This document shows positions 9,639 through 20,659 of a DNA stretch of 64,000 bases, in pieces (the first letter of the stretch is position 1; each line of letters opens with the position of its first letter). This DNA is from Christensenellaceae bacterium (GTDB taxonomy: Bacteria > Bacillota > Clostridia > Christensenellales > CAG-138). Both the position numbers and the translations under genes were made by a program. Where the stretch lies: assembly GCA_031261085.1 (NCBI GenBank), contig JAISKB010000012.1, forward strand, positions 1 to 64,000, written 5' to 3'. Under the pieces are notes generated by a model. It was not told where the DNA came from, searched no databases, and was given only the letters and a program-made list of their open reading frames with translations.

Positions 9639-12600
9639 ATGGAAGCGGGACTTGAGGATATCTTTGCGCAAAGCGGTGTGCCGAATGCGCGGCTGCTGGG
9701 TGCAAAGCTGAATAAAGAGAAAAAGACGCTGCTGGTCACCGTGCAGGTGGGGAGCCTGCTTCGCGCGCGCTGTATGGAAGACATACGGCAGCGCCTGGCC
9801 GATACCGTAGAGGGGCTTTCGGTAGAGCTGCATTTCGAGTTTACCGAGGCGGCGCTCTCGGCGGTGGAGCAAAACGACCCGGCGGCGCTAGATGCCCTGC
9901 GGGATAGCTGGGGGGATACCATGCCCATCGTGCGGCAGGCGATCAATGGCTCACTCTGGCGGTATGAAGCCGGGGTGGTGCAGGTGCTCTGCCCGCAGGA
10001 ACGGGTGGGCCTAATCGGCGCGCGGGCGGTGCAGGCGGCGCAGGATTATTACAGCGCAGCCTACGGCTTGCAGCTGCGGCTCGACGTGCAGGGCGATGCG
10101 AGATTGACCCCGGCGGCAGCCAAAGCGGCAGAGCCCAAGGCGGCAAAGGGCGCCAAGGCCAAGGCGACGCACGCGCCCAAGGCGGCGGATACGCCCAGGG
10201 CGGGCGTGATTTATGGCACGGCCTTGCGCCGCGCGGCCATCTTAAAGCAGAGCCAGGTAGGCGAGGAGATGGGCGCCGTAACGGTGAGCGGCGAGATATT
10301 GAGCATAGAGGTTACCAAGCGCAAGGGCGGCGGGCCCATCGTCACCTTCGTCATCAGCGACCACACCAACACGATGCCCTGCAAGCTGTTTTTAAAGCCT
10401 GAGGAGGATAAAATCATAGCCCAAATCGAGGCCGTAAAAAAGCGGGGCGACTGGCTGGCGGTGCAGGGCAACTACAGTATGGATAACTGGCTTAAGCGCA
10501 TGTGCATATCTCCGCGCAGCGTGGGCAGCTTTGCCCCGCCCCGGCGGGAGGATACCGCCGGGCAAAAGCGGGTGGAGCTGCATTTGCACACCCAAATGAG
10601 TAGTATGGATGGCCTCACCAAGGTGAAGGAAGCCATCGATACCGCGGCGCGGTGGGGGCACAAGGCGCTGGCCATCACGGATCATGGCGTGGTGCATGCC
10701 TTCCCCGAGGCGGTGGCCAAGGCGGATAGCCTCGCCAAGGCGGGCAAGGAGATAAAGGTGCTGCTGGGGGTGGAGGGCTATCTGTTGCCGGATTGCGCGC
10801 TCATAGACCGACCCAGGCGGTATGTGGCCGCTTCCATCACATCGGGCGCGGCGTTTAAGCTGGATGATATATTCGAAATCGCGGCGGTGCGCTTCGATGA
10901 AAGCGGCGTTTTGGATACGCTTTCGCTCACGGTGGATAGCGGCGCGGTGCTGCCGGATGCCGTGGCCGCGCGCACGGGGCTTACGCAAGCCCGCTTGGCC
11001 GCCGGCGTGCCGCTAAAAGAGGCGCTGGAGGCTTGGCTCGCGTTCGTGGGGGAGGATGTGCAAATTTGGCACGAAGCGGCGCAGCTGCATACCCTGCGCG
11101 CCTATGCCGATAGGTTTTCCCTGCCCGTGCGCGCGCAGTATATCAATACCCAAACGCTTTCGCACTACCTGCGGCGCGAGCTGAAGCAAACCGCGCTGGC
11201 CGATTGCCTGGCGGCGGTGACGCCAGATGGCGCACCCCTGCATAGCGCGGCCGATACCGCATTGGGCACCGCGAAGCTGTTCTTAAAGCTGCTGCCCGAT
11301 ATGGCGGCGCGGGGCGCGCTGCAGCTGCCGTTGTTCGACGCGGCGCAGGAGCTGCCCGCGCATGGCAAAAAACAACCCACCTACCACATCATATTGCTTG
11401 CGCAAAACCACGCCGGGCTTGTGAACCTTTATCGGCTGGTTTCGTATGCGCATTTGGAGCACCTCAAAAAGGTGCCCCGCATACCCCGCAGCCTGCTGAC
11501 GCTGCACCGCGAGGGGCTTATCGTGGGCACGGCGTGCGAGGCGGGGGAGCTTTTTCGTGCGGTAATCGCGGGCAAAAGCGAGGAAACGCTGCGCGAAATC
11601 GCGGGCATGTACGATTATTTGGAGATACAGCCCACCGGCAACAACCAGTTTTTGGTGCGCAATGGCACCATCCCGGATGAAGAGGGGCTGCGGGAGCTCA
11701 ACCGCCGCATCGTGGGCTTGGGCGAAGCCGTGCATAAGCCCGTGGTGGCCACGGGGGATGTGCATTTTTTGGAGCCGGATGACGCGCTGTTCCGCAGCAT
11801 CATCATGCACGCGCGCGGGTTTGACGATGCCGAGGAGCAGGCGCCGCTCTATTTTAAAACCACCGATGAAATGCTGCGCGAATTCTGCTATTTGGGCGAG
11901 GAAAAGGCCCGCGAGGTGGTGGTGGATAACCCCAACGCCATCGCGGCGCGCTGCGAGCGGCTCAAGCCGTTTTTATCCGAAAAGAGCACCTATGCCCCCA
12001 CCCTGCCCGACGCGGATGAGGAACTGACGGATATGGCGTATGCCTGCGCGCACGCGCTCTATGGCAAGGTTCTGCCTCCCCTCGTGCAGGCGCGGCTCGA
12101 TAAGGAGCTCAACTCCATCGTGGGCAACGGGTATGCTTCGCTTTACCTTATGGCGCAGCGGCTGGTGCAAAAATCGCTCTCGGATGGCTACTTGGTGGGC
12201 TCGCGCGGGTCGGTCGGCTCCTCGTTTGTGGCCAATATGGCCGGCATTACCGAGGTAAACGCGCTGCAGCCGCACTATGTGTGCCCGGCCTGCCAACACA
12301 GCGAGTTCGAGGTGGACCGCGAAAAATACGCCTGCGGGGTGGATATGCCCGACAAGGCCTGCCCCCATTGCGGCGCGCCCTACCTAAAGCTGGGGTACGA
12401 AATCCCATTCGAAACATTTTTGGGCTTTGAGGGGGATAAAACGCCGGATATCGACCTGAACTTTTCGGGTGAATATCAGGCGGTGGCGCATAAGTTTACC
12501 GAGGTGATGTTTGGGGAGGGGCATGCCTTCAGGGCGGGCACCATCTCGGGCATAAAGGATAAAACCGCATACGGCTATGTGCGCGCCTACTGCGAGGCCA

Positions 12601-13865
12601 ACGGCATATTGGCCGGTAAGGATGAGATAGACCGCCTGGTATCGGGCTGCGCCGGCGTTAAAAAAACCACGGGCCAGCACCCCGGCGGCATCGTAATCGT
12701 ACCGGCGGAAAACGATATTATGGAGTTTACACCCATACAGCACCCGGCCGATAAAACCGACGGCAGCATTATCACCACGCATTTCGACTTCCACGCGATG
12801 GACGATAGGCTGGTAAAGCTGGATATACTGGGCCACGACGACCCGACCGCGCTGCGTATGCTGCAGGATATCACCGGGCTAAACCCCATTACCATCCCGC
12901 TGGATGACCCGGAAACCCTGCGCATATTCTCGGGGGTGGAGCCGCTTGGGTGCACGCTGAAGGAGCTTGATTGCGAGGTGGGCAGCATAGGCATACCCGA
13001 ATTTGGCACCTCGTTTGTGCGGCAAATGCTGATGGATACCCGTCCCACCACGATGGAGGAGCTGGTGCGCATATCCGGCTTATCCCACGGCACCGATGTG
13101 TGGGTGGGCAACGCGCAGGACCTGGTGCGCGGCGGCACGGCCACGCTTGGCGAGGTTATCTGCTGCCGGGATGACATCATGCGCTACCTCATCATGCGGG
13201 GGGCGGATTCCTCCATCTCCTTTAAAACCATGGAGAGCGTGCGCAAGGGCCGGGGTCTCACACCCGAGATGGAAGCCGCCATGCACGCGGTAAAAACCCC
13301 GCAGTGGTTCATCGATTCGTGTAAGAAGATCAAATACATGTTCCCCCGCGCGCACGCCGCGGCCTATGTGATGATGGCGTTCCGCGTGGCGTATTACAAG
13401 GTGCACCTGCCGCTGGCGTTTTATGCGGTATACTACACCGTGCGGGCCGATGCGTTCGACATCGCGGCGGCCTATGGCGGGGCGGAAACGGTGCTCAACC
13501 ACATTCGCCAGCTCAAGAAGAAGGGCACCGATATAGAGCCGAAGGAAGCCGATTTGCTGGTGATATTAGAAGTGGTGTTCGAGATGAACAAGCGCGGCAT
13601 CGAGCTGCTGCCGGTCGACCTGTATAAATCCGCCTCGCGGGAATTCCGCATAGAGGAGGGCAGGCTGCGCCCGCCGTTTTCGGCGGTGGCCGGCGTGGGC
13701 GCCAACGCCGCGGATGGCATCGCCAAGGCGAGCCGGCAGGGCGCCTACACCTCCGTGGAGGATTTTCGCACCCGCAGCGGCGCCAACAGCGCGGTGGTAA
13801 AATCCCTGCAGGAGCTGGGCGTGCTGGAGGGGCTGCCCGAAACCAACCAGCTGTCGCTGTTTTAG
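9639..13865 (+). CDS. polC: DNA polymerase III PolC-type alpha subunit
   Basis: 1408 aa; VELHLHTQMSSMDGLT PHP motif; PDIDLNFSGEYQ; GKMFPRAHAAAYV-type C-terminus. Confidence 0.96.
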   Translation: MEAGLEDIFAQSGVPNARLLGAKLNKEKKTLLVTVQVGSLLRARCMEDIRQRLADTVEGLSVELHFEFTEAALSAVEQNDPAALDALRDSWGDTMPIVRQAINGSLWRYEAGVVQVLCPQERVGLIGARAVQAAQDYYSAAYGLQLRLDVQGDARLTPAAAKAAEPKAAKGAKAKATHAPKAADTPRAGVIYGTALRRAAILKQSQVGEEMGAVTVSGEILSIEVTKRKGGGPIVTFVISDHTNTMPCKLFLKPEEDKIIAQIEAVKKRGDWLAVQGNYSMDNWLKRMCISPRSVGSFAPPRREDTAGQKRVELHLHTQMSSMDGLTKVKEAIDTAARWGHKALAITDHGVVHAFPEAVAKADSLAKAGKEIKVLLGVEGYLLPDCALIDRPRRYVAASITSGAAFKLDDIFEIAAVRFDESGVLDTLSLTVDSGAVLPDAVAARTGLTQARLAAGVPLKEALEAWLAFVGEDVQIWHEAAQLHTLRAYADRFSLPVRAQYINTQTLSHYLRRELKQTALADCLAAVTPDGAPLHSAADTALGTAKLFLKLLPDMAARGALQLPLFDAAQELPAHGKKQPTYHIILLAQNHAGLVNLYRLVSYAHLEHLKKVPRIPRSLLTLHREGLIVGTACEAGELFRAVIAGKSEETLREIAGMYDYLEIQPTGNNQFLVRNGTIPDEEGLRELNRRIVGLGEAVHKPVVATGDVHFLEPDDALFRSIIMHARGFDDAEEQAPLYFKTTDEMLREFCYLGEEKAREVVVDNPNAIAARCERLKPFLSEKSTYAPTLPDADEELTDMAYACAHALYGKVLPPLVQARLDKELNSIVGNGYASLYLMAQRLVQKSLSDGYLVGSRGSVGSSFVANMAGITEVNALQPHYVCPACQHSEFEVDREKYACGVDMPDKACPHCGAPYLKLGYEIPFETFLGFEGDKTPDIDLNFSGEYQAVAHKFTEVMFGEGHAFRAGTISGIKDKTAYGYVRAYCEANGILAGKDEIDRLVSGCAGVKKTTGQHPGGIVIVPAENDIMEFTPIQHPADKTDGSIITTHFDFHAMDDRLVKLDILGHDDPTALRMLQDITGLNPITIPLDDPETLRIFSGVEPLGCTLKELDCEVGSIGIPEFGTSFVRQMLMDTRPTTMEELVRISGLSHGTDVWVGNAQDLVRGGTATLGEVICCRDDIMRYLIMRGADSSISFKTMESVRKGRGLTPEMEAAMHAVKTPQWFIDSCKKIKYMFPRAHAAAYVMMAFRVAYYKVHLPLAFYAVYYTVRADAFDIAAAYGGAETVLNHIRQLKKKGTDIEPKEADLLVILEVVFEMNKRGIELLPVDLYKSASREFRIEEGRLRPPFSAVAGVGANAADGIAKASRQGAYTSVEDFRTRSGANSAVVKSLQELGVLEGLPETNQLSLF

Positions 13866-13894
13866 CTGATGGAGTTTTTTCTATCCTAAACCCC

Positions 13895-13955
13895 TGTTCG
13901 GGGAAAGAATGAAACATCTTTTTGTTTGCGGGGGCAAGCCCCCGCACCCCAGTTG
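13895..13955. repeat. GC-rich intergenic repeat module
   Basis: gcgggggcaagcccccgcacccc palindrome module shared with other intergenic copies. Confidence 0.5.
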
Positions 13956-14157
13956 GAGCAAATTCCCGGCTTAATGGGCAGCTGCGCGCTTCGCCTTAGC
14001 ATAATTCAACTCCCCTATTCTGCTTATTCTTTATTGATTGTATCTCGTTTTGTGATGTATGCAAAATAAATACGAACTCATTAATGCATGTTAATTAATA
14101 TTGAAACATGCTTATTTTTATGATTTTAAACTTCAATATCGTTTTTGCTCAATAATG

Positions 14158-14186
14158 TTGACATAAAAGTGAAAATAAGATAACAT
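14158..14186 (+). promoter_or_regulatory. Predicted promoter upstream of the surface protein gene
   Basis: TTGACA-N17-TAACAT in an AT-rich block. Confidence 0.5.
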
Positions 14187-14261
14187 TACAATTATATAGT
14201 AATACTATCAATATTTAGTGATATTTTTTTAAAATAAATATTAATATAGGGGTAAAATGAA

Positions 14262-15536
14262 ATGAAAAATACACAAAAGGCCTTAGCGGCGCTGTTGATC
14301 CTCACGTTGCTGTGGTGGGGCGCGCCGGCAGCGGCGCTTGCGGTGGGGATACAGGCGGGGCTGCCTGCAACGATAGATATTGGCACCACATCATCAACGC
14401 CAACCGAAATCGCTTTTGGCGGGCGGGTGTGGCAGGTGATTGGGCAGGATGGCACAGGCGTGTATTCCTCCGCAAACACCGCCACGCTGCTGCTTAAAGG
14501 CGACCAAAGCATGGCGGTAACGCCATATAACGCTGCGGATACCAACCCGGAGTATAGCATATCTACCCTAAAGGCTGTGCTGGACGGGCAATATACGGCG
14601 CTGGCAGGCTCCAACGCGAAGGAAGCCGCGCTCGTCAACGGGCGGGATATCGAGGGCTTTTCCTACGATACACAAATGGTCGATTATACGGACAGGGTCG
14701 CCGGAGCCCCCGTAACGGGCGTGAAATACTGGCCGCTATCCGAAAATGAAGCGAATGCGCTAACCTCAAATGTTCGAAGCATTGGGCAAAAGGTTTGGCT
14801 TCGCACGCTCGGCTATTATTGGTCCGTAAAAACCGTGGAGGCTGATGGCAGTATAGGGGATCGTTTTGGGAACAACGCGAGGGATAACCACAACGCCGCC
14901 CGGCCCGCTTTTAACTTGGATCTGAGGGATGTCCTGCTCACATCAGAGGCCGCCGCGAGCGGCAAAGCCTCCGCGGCTGTGGGGAACGGGCTTGTGGCCG
15001 CAACGGCAGCCGCCGGTGCAATAAAATTTACGATGCAGGATGCAGACACCGGCTTTTTGAACCTAAGCGTTGCGGATACAAGGCCCCGCACCGCTATGGC
15101 CGGGGGTACGGTGCGCATAGCTTATACTGGCGCCATTACTGGGGCGAATCAATATGTTTCCTGCGTGCTTACGGATACTGTTGACAATGTGCTGTACTAC
15201 GGCAAGCTGGCCACGGCGGCGAGCGGCACGGCAGGTATTGCCATTCCATCCGACCTGCCTGTTGGGAGCTATTTGATTAAAATATTCAACGAGCAGGCCA
15301 ACGAGGATACTTACACCGACTTTGCCAGCGCGCCTGTCACCATACCGCTGACGGTAAGCGCAAGCAACGGCGGCGGCAGCAACGACAGCGACTGGATAGG
15401 CTCCGCCGCGGCATTGCCCCTGCCCATACAGCCCCCCAAAACGGGGGAGGATGTGCGTGCGGCCTGGCTGCTTTGCATGGCGGGCAGTGCTGCCGGGGCA
15501 TTCGCATTTCGCAAAAAGCGGCAAAGCGCGAAGTGA
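14262..15536 (+). CDS. Secreted cell-wall-anchored surface protein (PPKTG sorting signal)
   Basis: Signal peptide; central WLRTLGYYWSVKTV region; C-terminal LPIQPPKTGEDVRAAWLLCMAGSAAGAFAFRKKRQSAK. Confidence 0.75.
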   Translation: MKNTQKALAALLILTLLWWGAPAAALAVGIQAGLPATIDIGTTSSTPTEIAFGGRVWQVIGQDGTGVYSSANTATLLLKGDQSMAVTPYNAADTNPEYSISTLKAVLDGQYTALAGSNAKEAALVNGRDIEGFSYDTQMVDYTDRVAGAPVTGVKYWPLSENEANALTSNVRSIGQKVWLRTLGYYWSVKTVEADGSIGDRFGNNARDNHNAARPAFNLDLRDVLLTSEAAASGKASAAVGNGLVAATAAAGAIKFTMQDADTGFLNLSVADTRPRTAMAGGTVRIAYTGAITGANQYVSCVLTDTVDNVLYYGKLATAASGTAGIAIPSDLPVGSYLIKIFNEQANEDTYTDFASAPVTIPLTVSASNGGGSNDSDWIGSAAALPLPIQPPKTGEDVRAAWLLCMAGSAAGAFAFRKKRQSAK

Positions 15537-15607
15537 GCGGCAGGCCTTGTGCTGCGGTTGCGGGGCAGGCCCCTGTCGCGGCGGGCAAAACGTTAGAATA
15601 ATATCCC

Positions 15608-15636
15608 TTGCTTAAAATGCGCGGGTATGTTATAAT
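15608..15636 (+). promoter_or_regulatory. Predicted promoter of the rimP-nusA-infB operon
   Basis: TTGCTT-N17-TATAAT. Confidence 0.65.
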
Positions 15637-15676
15637 CCAATTCGTTGGGCGGCGTATGCCGCATATGTGTGTGAAG

Positions 15677-15705
15677 GAGTGGGCAAAAACCCGCTCTTTT
15701 ATTTT
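15677..15705 (+). terminator. Leader terminator/attenuator upstream of rimP
   Basis: GAGTGGG-CAAAAA-CCCGCTC hairpin followed by TTTTATTTT, between promoter and rimP start. Confidence 0.6.
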
Positions 15706-15721
15706 GAGAAGGAGCGATTCG

Positions 15722-16183
15722 TTGAAAACGACCGATACCGTGGATGCGCTGGTGCGCCCCCTTGTAACCTCGCTCGGGTATGCGCTCTACGAGGTGGAAT
15801 ATCAAAAAGAGCAGGGCAGCTGGGTGCTCACGCTGTATATCGAGCGGGCGGATGGCGGGAGCGCCGATATAGACGACTGCGAAAAGGTGAGCCGCGCCGT
15901 GGAGCCGGCGCTCGATGAAGCCGATCCTATCGTGGAGCCCTATTATTTGAGCGTGTCCTCCATTGGGCTGGATAGGCCGCTTAAAAAGGACAGGGACTTT
16001 GCGCGCAACATCGGCAAGCAAGTGACCGTCAAACTGTATGTGCCCGTCGAAAAAAAGAAAGAATATACCGGTGTGCTCACGGCGTTTGATGCCCAAACCC
16101 TCACGTTGGAAGCACAGGGCGGCGCGCCGCTCGTCATCGCCCGCAAGGATGCGGCGCTGATACGGCCTTATATTGAATTTTGA
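15722..16183 (+). CDS. rimP: Ribosome maturation factor RimP
   Basis: TTG start with upstream GAAGGAG; VDALVRPLVTSLGYALYEVEYQKE; SSIGLDRPLKKDRDF. Confidence 0.93.
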   Translation: MKTTDTVDALVRPLVTSLGYALYEVEYQKEQGSWVLTLYIERADGGSADIDDCEKVSRAVEPALDEADPIVEPYYLSVSSIGLDRPLKKDRDFARNIGKQVTVKLYVPVEKKKEYTGVLTAFDAQTLTLEAQGGAPLVIARKDAALIRPYIEF

Positions 16184-16227
16184 GTGCCAAGCACCAATTA
16201 TTTTAGAGCGAACAAGGAGACGAAACC

Positions 16228-17325
16228 ATGAATTCCGAATTCATACAAGCGCTCAGTGCCATCGAAAAGGAACGTGGCATCAGCACAGACATACTCATCG
16301 ATGCGTTTGAATCGGCGCTGATTGCCGCATACAAGCGCAACTACGGCACCAACGGCAACGTGCGCGCCGTGGTGGATCGCGATACCGGCGAGGTGCAAAT
16401 ATTCGCCTCCAAAGCGGTGGTCGAAGAGGTTACCGATCAATATGCCGAAATCACGCTCGAAAAAGCGCGGGAAATCAACCATCTATACGAGGTGGGCGAT
16501 GTGCTCGAAGAAGAGGTGGATCCCCGCAAGTTTGGCCGCATCGCGGCGCAAACCGCCAAGCAGGTGGTGGTGCAGCGCATCCGCGAGGCCGAGCGCGGCG
16601 TTATATTCGACGAATTCGTCGAGAAGGAAAACGAGGTGCTCACCGCCATCGTGCAGCGCGTAGAAAAAAATGGCGTGCATGTGGAGCTGGGCAAAACCGA
16701 TGGCCTGCTCCCCTTGGCCGAGATGATAGCCGGGGAGGAATACAACAACAACGACCGCATCAAGGTATATGTGCTGGAGGTGCGCAAAACCAGCAAGGGC
16801 CCGCAGGTGCTGGTATCCCGCACGCACCCGGGGCTTGTCAAGCGCCTGTTTGAGCTGGAGGTGCCCGAAATCCAAAGCGGCCTCGTATATGTAAAGAGCA
16901 TCGCGCGCGAAGCCGGCAGCCGCACCAAGGTGGCCGTCTATTCGAGCGATGCGCAGGTGGATGCCGTGGGTACCTGCGTAGGGCAAAAGGGCATTCGCGT
17001 GGATCGTATCGTAGGGGAACTGCACAACGAAAAAATCGACATCATCGAGTGGGACAGCGACCCCGCCGCGTATATCGCCAAGGCCCTTAGCCCGGCGCGC
17101 GTGCTGATGGTGTATATCAACGAATCCGAAAAGGCGGCCAAGGTCGTCGTGCCGGATAATCAGCTGAGCCTGGCCATTGGCAAGGAGGGGCAAAACGTGC
17201 GCCTGGCGGCCAAGCTGACCGGGTGGAAAATCGACATCAAGTCCAACTCGCAGGCCGAGCAGGATATGGATATTTACAACGCCGATATGCGCGGGGAGGA
17301 ACCCGCGCCCGAAGCGGCCGAATAA
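16228..17325 (+). CDS. nusA: Transcription termination/antitermination factor NusA
   Basis: [19 protein letters not shown]1/KH domain motifs; [27 protein letters not shown]. Confidence 0.97.
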   Translation: MNSEFIQALSAIEKERGISTDILIDAFESALIAAYKRNYGTNGNVRAVVDRDTGEVQIFASKAVVEEVTDQYAEITLEKAREINHLYEVGDVLEEEVDPRKFGRIAAQTAKQVVVQRIREAERGVIFDEFVEKENEVLTAIVQRVEKNGVHVELGKTDGLLPLAEMIAGEEYNNNDRIKVYVLEVRKTSKGPQVLVSRTHPGLVKRLFELEVPEIQSGLVYVKSIAREAGSRTKVAVYSSDAQVDAVGTCVGQKGIRVDRIVGELHNEKIDIIEWDSDPAAYIAKALSPARVLMVYINESEKAAKVVVPDNQLSLAIGKEGQNVRLAAKLTGWKIDIKSNSQAEQDMDIYNADMRGEEPAPEAAE

Positions 17326-17336
17326 AAGGAGCAGCC

Positions 17337-17618
17337 ATGCCGCAAAAGAAAATCCCCCTGCGCATGTGCGTAGGCTGCCGCGAAATGCGGCCCAAAAAGG
17401 AATTGATTCGCATTGTGCGCGGGCAGGATGGCGCGGTGGCGGCCGACCCAACGGGCAAAGCGCAGGGGCGCGGCGCCTATTTGTGCGGCAGCGCGGCCTG
17501 CCTCGAAAAGGCGCAAAAAACCCGCGCGCTCGAGCGTGCGCTGGATAGCAAAATCGGCGCGGAGGTATTTGAGCGGCTGCGCGAACAGCTTAAGGGGGAA
17601 GACGCGGCGCATGAATGA
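17337..17618 (+). CDS. ylxR: YlxR/RnpM family RNA-binding protein
   Basis: MPQKKIPLRMCVGCREMRPKKELIRIV; GRGAYLCGSAACL. Confidence 0.93.
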   Translation: MPQKKIPLRMCVGCREMRPKKELIRIVRGQDGAVAADPTGKAQGRGAYLCGSAACLEKAQKTRALERALDSKIGAEVFERLREQLKGEDAAHE

Positions 17619-17934
17619 TGACAAGCTGCGCGGCGTGCTGGGGTTTGCCATGCGGGCAGGCAAGTGCCTAAGCGGCGATTTTGCCTGCGAGCGGGCGTTG
17701 CGCGGCGGCAAGGTATGTGCCCTGCTGCTGGATGCGGCGGCCTCGGCCAACACGAAAGATAAATATGTTTCCCTGTGCGAGCGCGAGAAGGTCCCTTGCA
17801 TATTGTTAGAGGATATGGGCGGCGCGATAGGCAAGGAAGGCCGCATGGTAGCGGCGGTTACGGATAGCGGGTTTGCCCGCATGTTAACAGAGGCGGACGC
17901 AAACCGCAACACGAATTTCTTCGGGGGTAAATAA
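17611..17934 (+). CDS. ylxQ: YlxQ-like L7Ae family ribosomal protein
   Basis: [40 protein letters not shown]; operon position. Confidence 0.88.
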   Translation: MNDDKLRGVLGFAMRAGKCLSGDFACERALRGGKVCALLLDAAASANTKDKYVSLCEREKVPCILLEDMGGAIGKEGRMVAAVTDSGFARMLTEADANRNTNFFGGK

Positions 17935-17938
17935 ACAC

Positions 17939-20635
17939 ATGGCAAAAGCGAAAGTGATAGATACGGCAAAAGAGCTTGAAGGGCAGGCGCAAGTACTGTT
18001 TGAGCGCATAAAACAAACGCAGGATGCGCTGGGCGAAACGCTGGGCGCGCTGCGCAATGCCGAGGGCAGGCTGGTTCAAAAGGAACAGCAGGCCGAGCGG
18101 GAGCGCGTAGAGCGCGAAAAGGCGGAGCGCCTTCGTGAGCTGCTGGCCAGCGAGGGCGATTTGGCGTTCCATGTGGGGGAACCCGAGGAATATGTGCCGG
18201 AAGCGCCCGCTCAAACGCCCGCGCAGGCCGCCGGGGAGCCCAAACCGCAGGCCGAAGCGCCGGTGGCGGGGCAGCCCGCAGCCGCCGCCGCGGCGCCCGA
18301 GCCCGAAAAGCCCCTCCCCGCCGAAGAACCGGCAAAGCCCGCGCCCGCGCAGGCGGCGCCCGCCCCGCGCCCCACTGGCCAACAGAGCGGGTATGTGCAG
18401 CGTCCCAGCGGGCAGCAGGGCGGCTATGCGCCGCGCCCAAATAATGGGCAGCAGGGTGGCTACGCGCCGCGCCCGAATAATGGGCAGCAGGGCGGTTATG
18501 CCCCGCGCCCCAACAATGGGCAGCAGGGTGGTTACGCGCCGCGCCCCGGCGGACAGCAGGGCGGCTATGCCCCGCGTCCCGGCGGTCAGCAGCAAGGCGG
18601 GCCGCGTACCGGCGGCCAGCAGGGCAGCCGGCCCCCGCGTGCGGATGGCGCACCGACATCCGGCTATCAAGCGCGCCCGGTGACGGCCGCGGCGGGGCAT
18701 ACCGGGTATGACCCCAAAAACAATACCCGCCGCCGCGAGGACGACCGCAGGATAAAATCCAAAAAGAGCATTGTAAAAGAAGCCGCGCCGCAGATACTAT
18801 GGGATGACGATACCCCCATGGGCCGCAAGCAGCGCAGGAAGCAGCAACAGCAGATGCATAGACCCGAGCCGGTGGTGATAGAAAAGGCCATACTCACAAC
18901 AGAGCTGGTCACGGTAAAGGAGCTTTCCGTAAAAATCGGCAAGCCCGCCGCCGAAATCATCAAAAAGCTGTTTATATTGGGCATTATGGCCACCATCAAC
19001 CAAGAGGTGGACTTGGACACCTGCTCCCTCATCGCGGGGGAATATGGCATAGAGGTAGAGCAGCAGCTCACCAAAACGGCCGAGGATGCGCTGCAGGTGA
19101 GTGTGGATGAGGTGGATGTCGAAACGGATATGCAGCCCCGCCCGCCGGTCGTCACGATTATGGGCCATGTCGATCACGGCAAAACCAGCCTGCTCGACGC
19201 CATCCGCGAGAGCAGCATCACCGAAGGTGAGGCAGGCGGCATCACGCAGCATATCGGCGCCTATACGGTGGAGTGCAACGGGCGGCAAATCACGTTTATC
19301 GATACGCCGGGGCACGAAGCGTTTACCTCCATGCGCGCGCGCGGCGCCCAGGTGACGGATATCGTCATACTGGTTGTGGCGGCGGATGACGGCATCATGC
19401 CGCAAACCATCGAGGCTATCAACCATGCCAAGGCGGCGGGCGTGCCCATCGTCGTGGCCATCAATAAAATGGACCGCGAATCGGCGGATCCGGACAGGGT
19501 AAAGCAGCAGCTCACCGAGTATGGGCTGGTTACCGAGGAATGGGGCGGCGAAACCATCTGCGTGCCGGTTTCGGCAAAAACGCGGCAGGGGCTGGATACC
19601 CTGCTGGAGATGGTGCTGCTGCAGGCCGACGTGCTGGAGCTGCGCGCCAACCCCCATCGCATCGCCAAGGGTACCATTATCGAGGCGGAGCTGCATAAGG
19701 GACGCGGCCCCATCGCCACGGTGCTGGTGCAAAACGGCACGCTCAAAATCGGCGACCCCATCGTGGCGGGCACGACCTATGGCCGTGTGCGCGCCATGAT
19801 GGATGATAAGGGCCGCCGGGTAGAGGAAGCGGGCCCCAGCCAGCCTGTCGAGGTGCTGGGCTTCTCCGAAGTGCCCAGCGCGGGCGACATGATGAACGTG
19901 GCCGAAATCGACAAGCTCTCGCGCCAGGTGGCCGAGGAGCGCAGGGATAAGCAAAAGGCCGAGCAGCTTAAGGCCATGACCAAGGTGAGCCTCGACGACC
20001 TGTTCACCCAAATCGCCGAGGGCCAGGTGAAGGACTTAAACGTCATCGTAAAGGCGGATGTGCAGGGCTCGGTAGAAGCCGTGAAGCAGGCGCTCGAAAA
20101 GCTATCCAACGAAGAGGTGCGGGTTAAGTGCATACACGGCGGCGTGGGCGCCATAACGGGCAGCGATATTATGTTCGCCTCGGCCAGCAACGCCATCGTC
20201 ATCGGCTTCAACGTGCGGCCGGATAGCATGGCCCGCGAAACTGCCGAGCGCGAAAAGGTGGATGTGCGCATGTACCGCATCATCTATCAGGCCATCGAGG
20301 ATATCGAAAAGGCCATGAAGGGCATGTTCGCGCCCGTGTTCGAAGAAAACGAGCTGGGCCGCATCACCGTGCGCAGCACCTTCAAGGTGAGCGGCGTGGG
20401 CACCATTGCCGGCGCGTATGTAAACAGCGGCAAGGTCAACCGCAACGCGCAGGTGCGCGTCGTGCGGGATGGCGTGGTGGTGCACGAGGGCAAAATATCC
20501 TCCCTCAAGCGCTTTAAGGATGACGCGCGCGAGGTCGCCGCGGGCTACGAGTGCGGTATCGGCATCGAGAACTTCAACGATATCCACGAGGGCGACGTGA
20601 TAGAAGCATTTATAATGAAAGAGGTGGAGCGTTAA
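17939..20635 (+). CDS. infB: Translation initiation factor IF-2
   Basis: [22 protein letters not shown]; 898 aa with repetitive N-terminal region. Confidence 0.97.
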   Translation: MAKAKVIDTAKELEGQAQVLFERIKQTQDALGETLGALRNAEGRLVQKEQQAERERVEREKAERLRELLASEGDLAFHVGEPEEYVPEAPAQTPAQAAGEPKPQAEAPVAGQPAAAAAAPEPEKPLPAEEPAKPAPAQAAPAPRPTGQQSGYVQRPSGQQGGYAPRPNNGQQGGYAPRPNNGQQGGYAPRPNNGQQGGYAPRPGGQQGGYAPRPGGQQQGGPRTGGQQGSRPPRADGAPTSGYQARPVTAAAGHTGYDPKNNTRRREDDRRIKSKKSIVKEAAPQILWDDDTPMGRKQRRKQQQQMHRPEPVVIEKAILTTELVTVKELSVKIGKPAAEIIKKLFILGIMATINQEVDLDTCSLIAGEYGIEVEQQLTKTAEDALQVSVDEVDVETDMQPRPPVVTIMGHVDHGKTSLLDAIRESSITEGEAGGITQHIGAYTVECNGRQITFIDTPGHEAFTSMRARGAQVTDIVILVVAADDGIMPQTIEAINHAKAAGVPIVVAINKMDRESADPDRVKQQLTEYGLVTEEWGGETICVPVSAKTRQGLDTLLEMVLLQADVLELRANPHRIAKGTIIEAELHKGRGPIATVLVQNGTLKIGDPIVAGTTYGRVRAMMDDKGRRVEEAGPSQPVEVLGFSEVPSAGDMMNVAEIDKLSRQVAEERRDKQKAEQLKAMTKVSLDDLFTQIAEGQVKDLNVIVKADVQGSVEAVKQALEKLSNEEVRVKCIHGGVGAITGSDIMFASASNAIVIGFNVRPDSMARETAEREKVDVRMYRIIYQAIEDIEKAMKGMFAPVFEENELGRITVRSTFKVSGVGTIAGAYVNSGKVNRNAQVRVVRDGVVVHEGKISSLKRFKDDAREVAAGYECGIGIENFNDIHEGDVIEAFIMKEVER
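18410..18600 (+). repeat. Coding tandem repeat (36-bp unit, [12 protein letters not shown]) inside infB
   Basis: About four 36-bp units followed by shorter degenerate units. Confidence 0.85.
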
Positions 20636-20659
20636 GCGCACCCATTATAAGGAGAAGGT

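Noticed and set aside
8164-9705. 513-aa minus-strand ORF opposite rseP/ispG
   Set aside because: Shadow ORF, low-complexity His/Arg/Ala/Gln composition, opposite recognised genes.
15608-15721. N-terminal extension of rimP given by the ORF track
   Set aside because: The extension covers the promoter and leader hairpin; a TTG at 15722 with a good RBS fits RimP homology.
18797-20011. 404-aa minus-strand ORF opposite infB
   Set aside because: Shadow ORF opposite conserved IF-2 GTPase domain.
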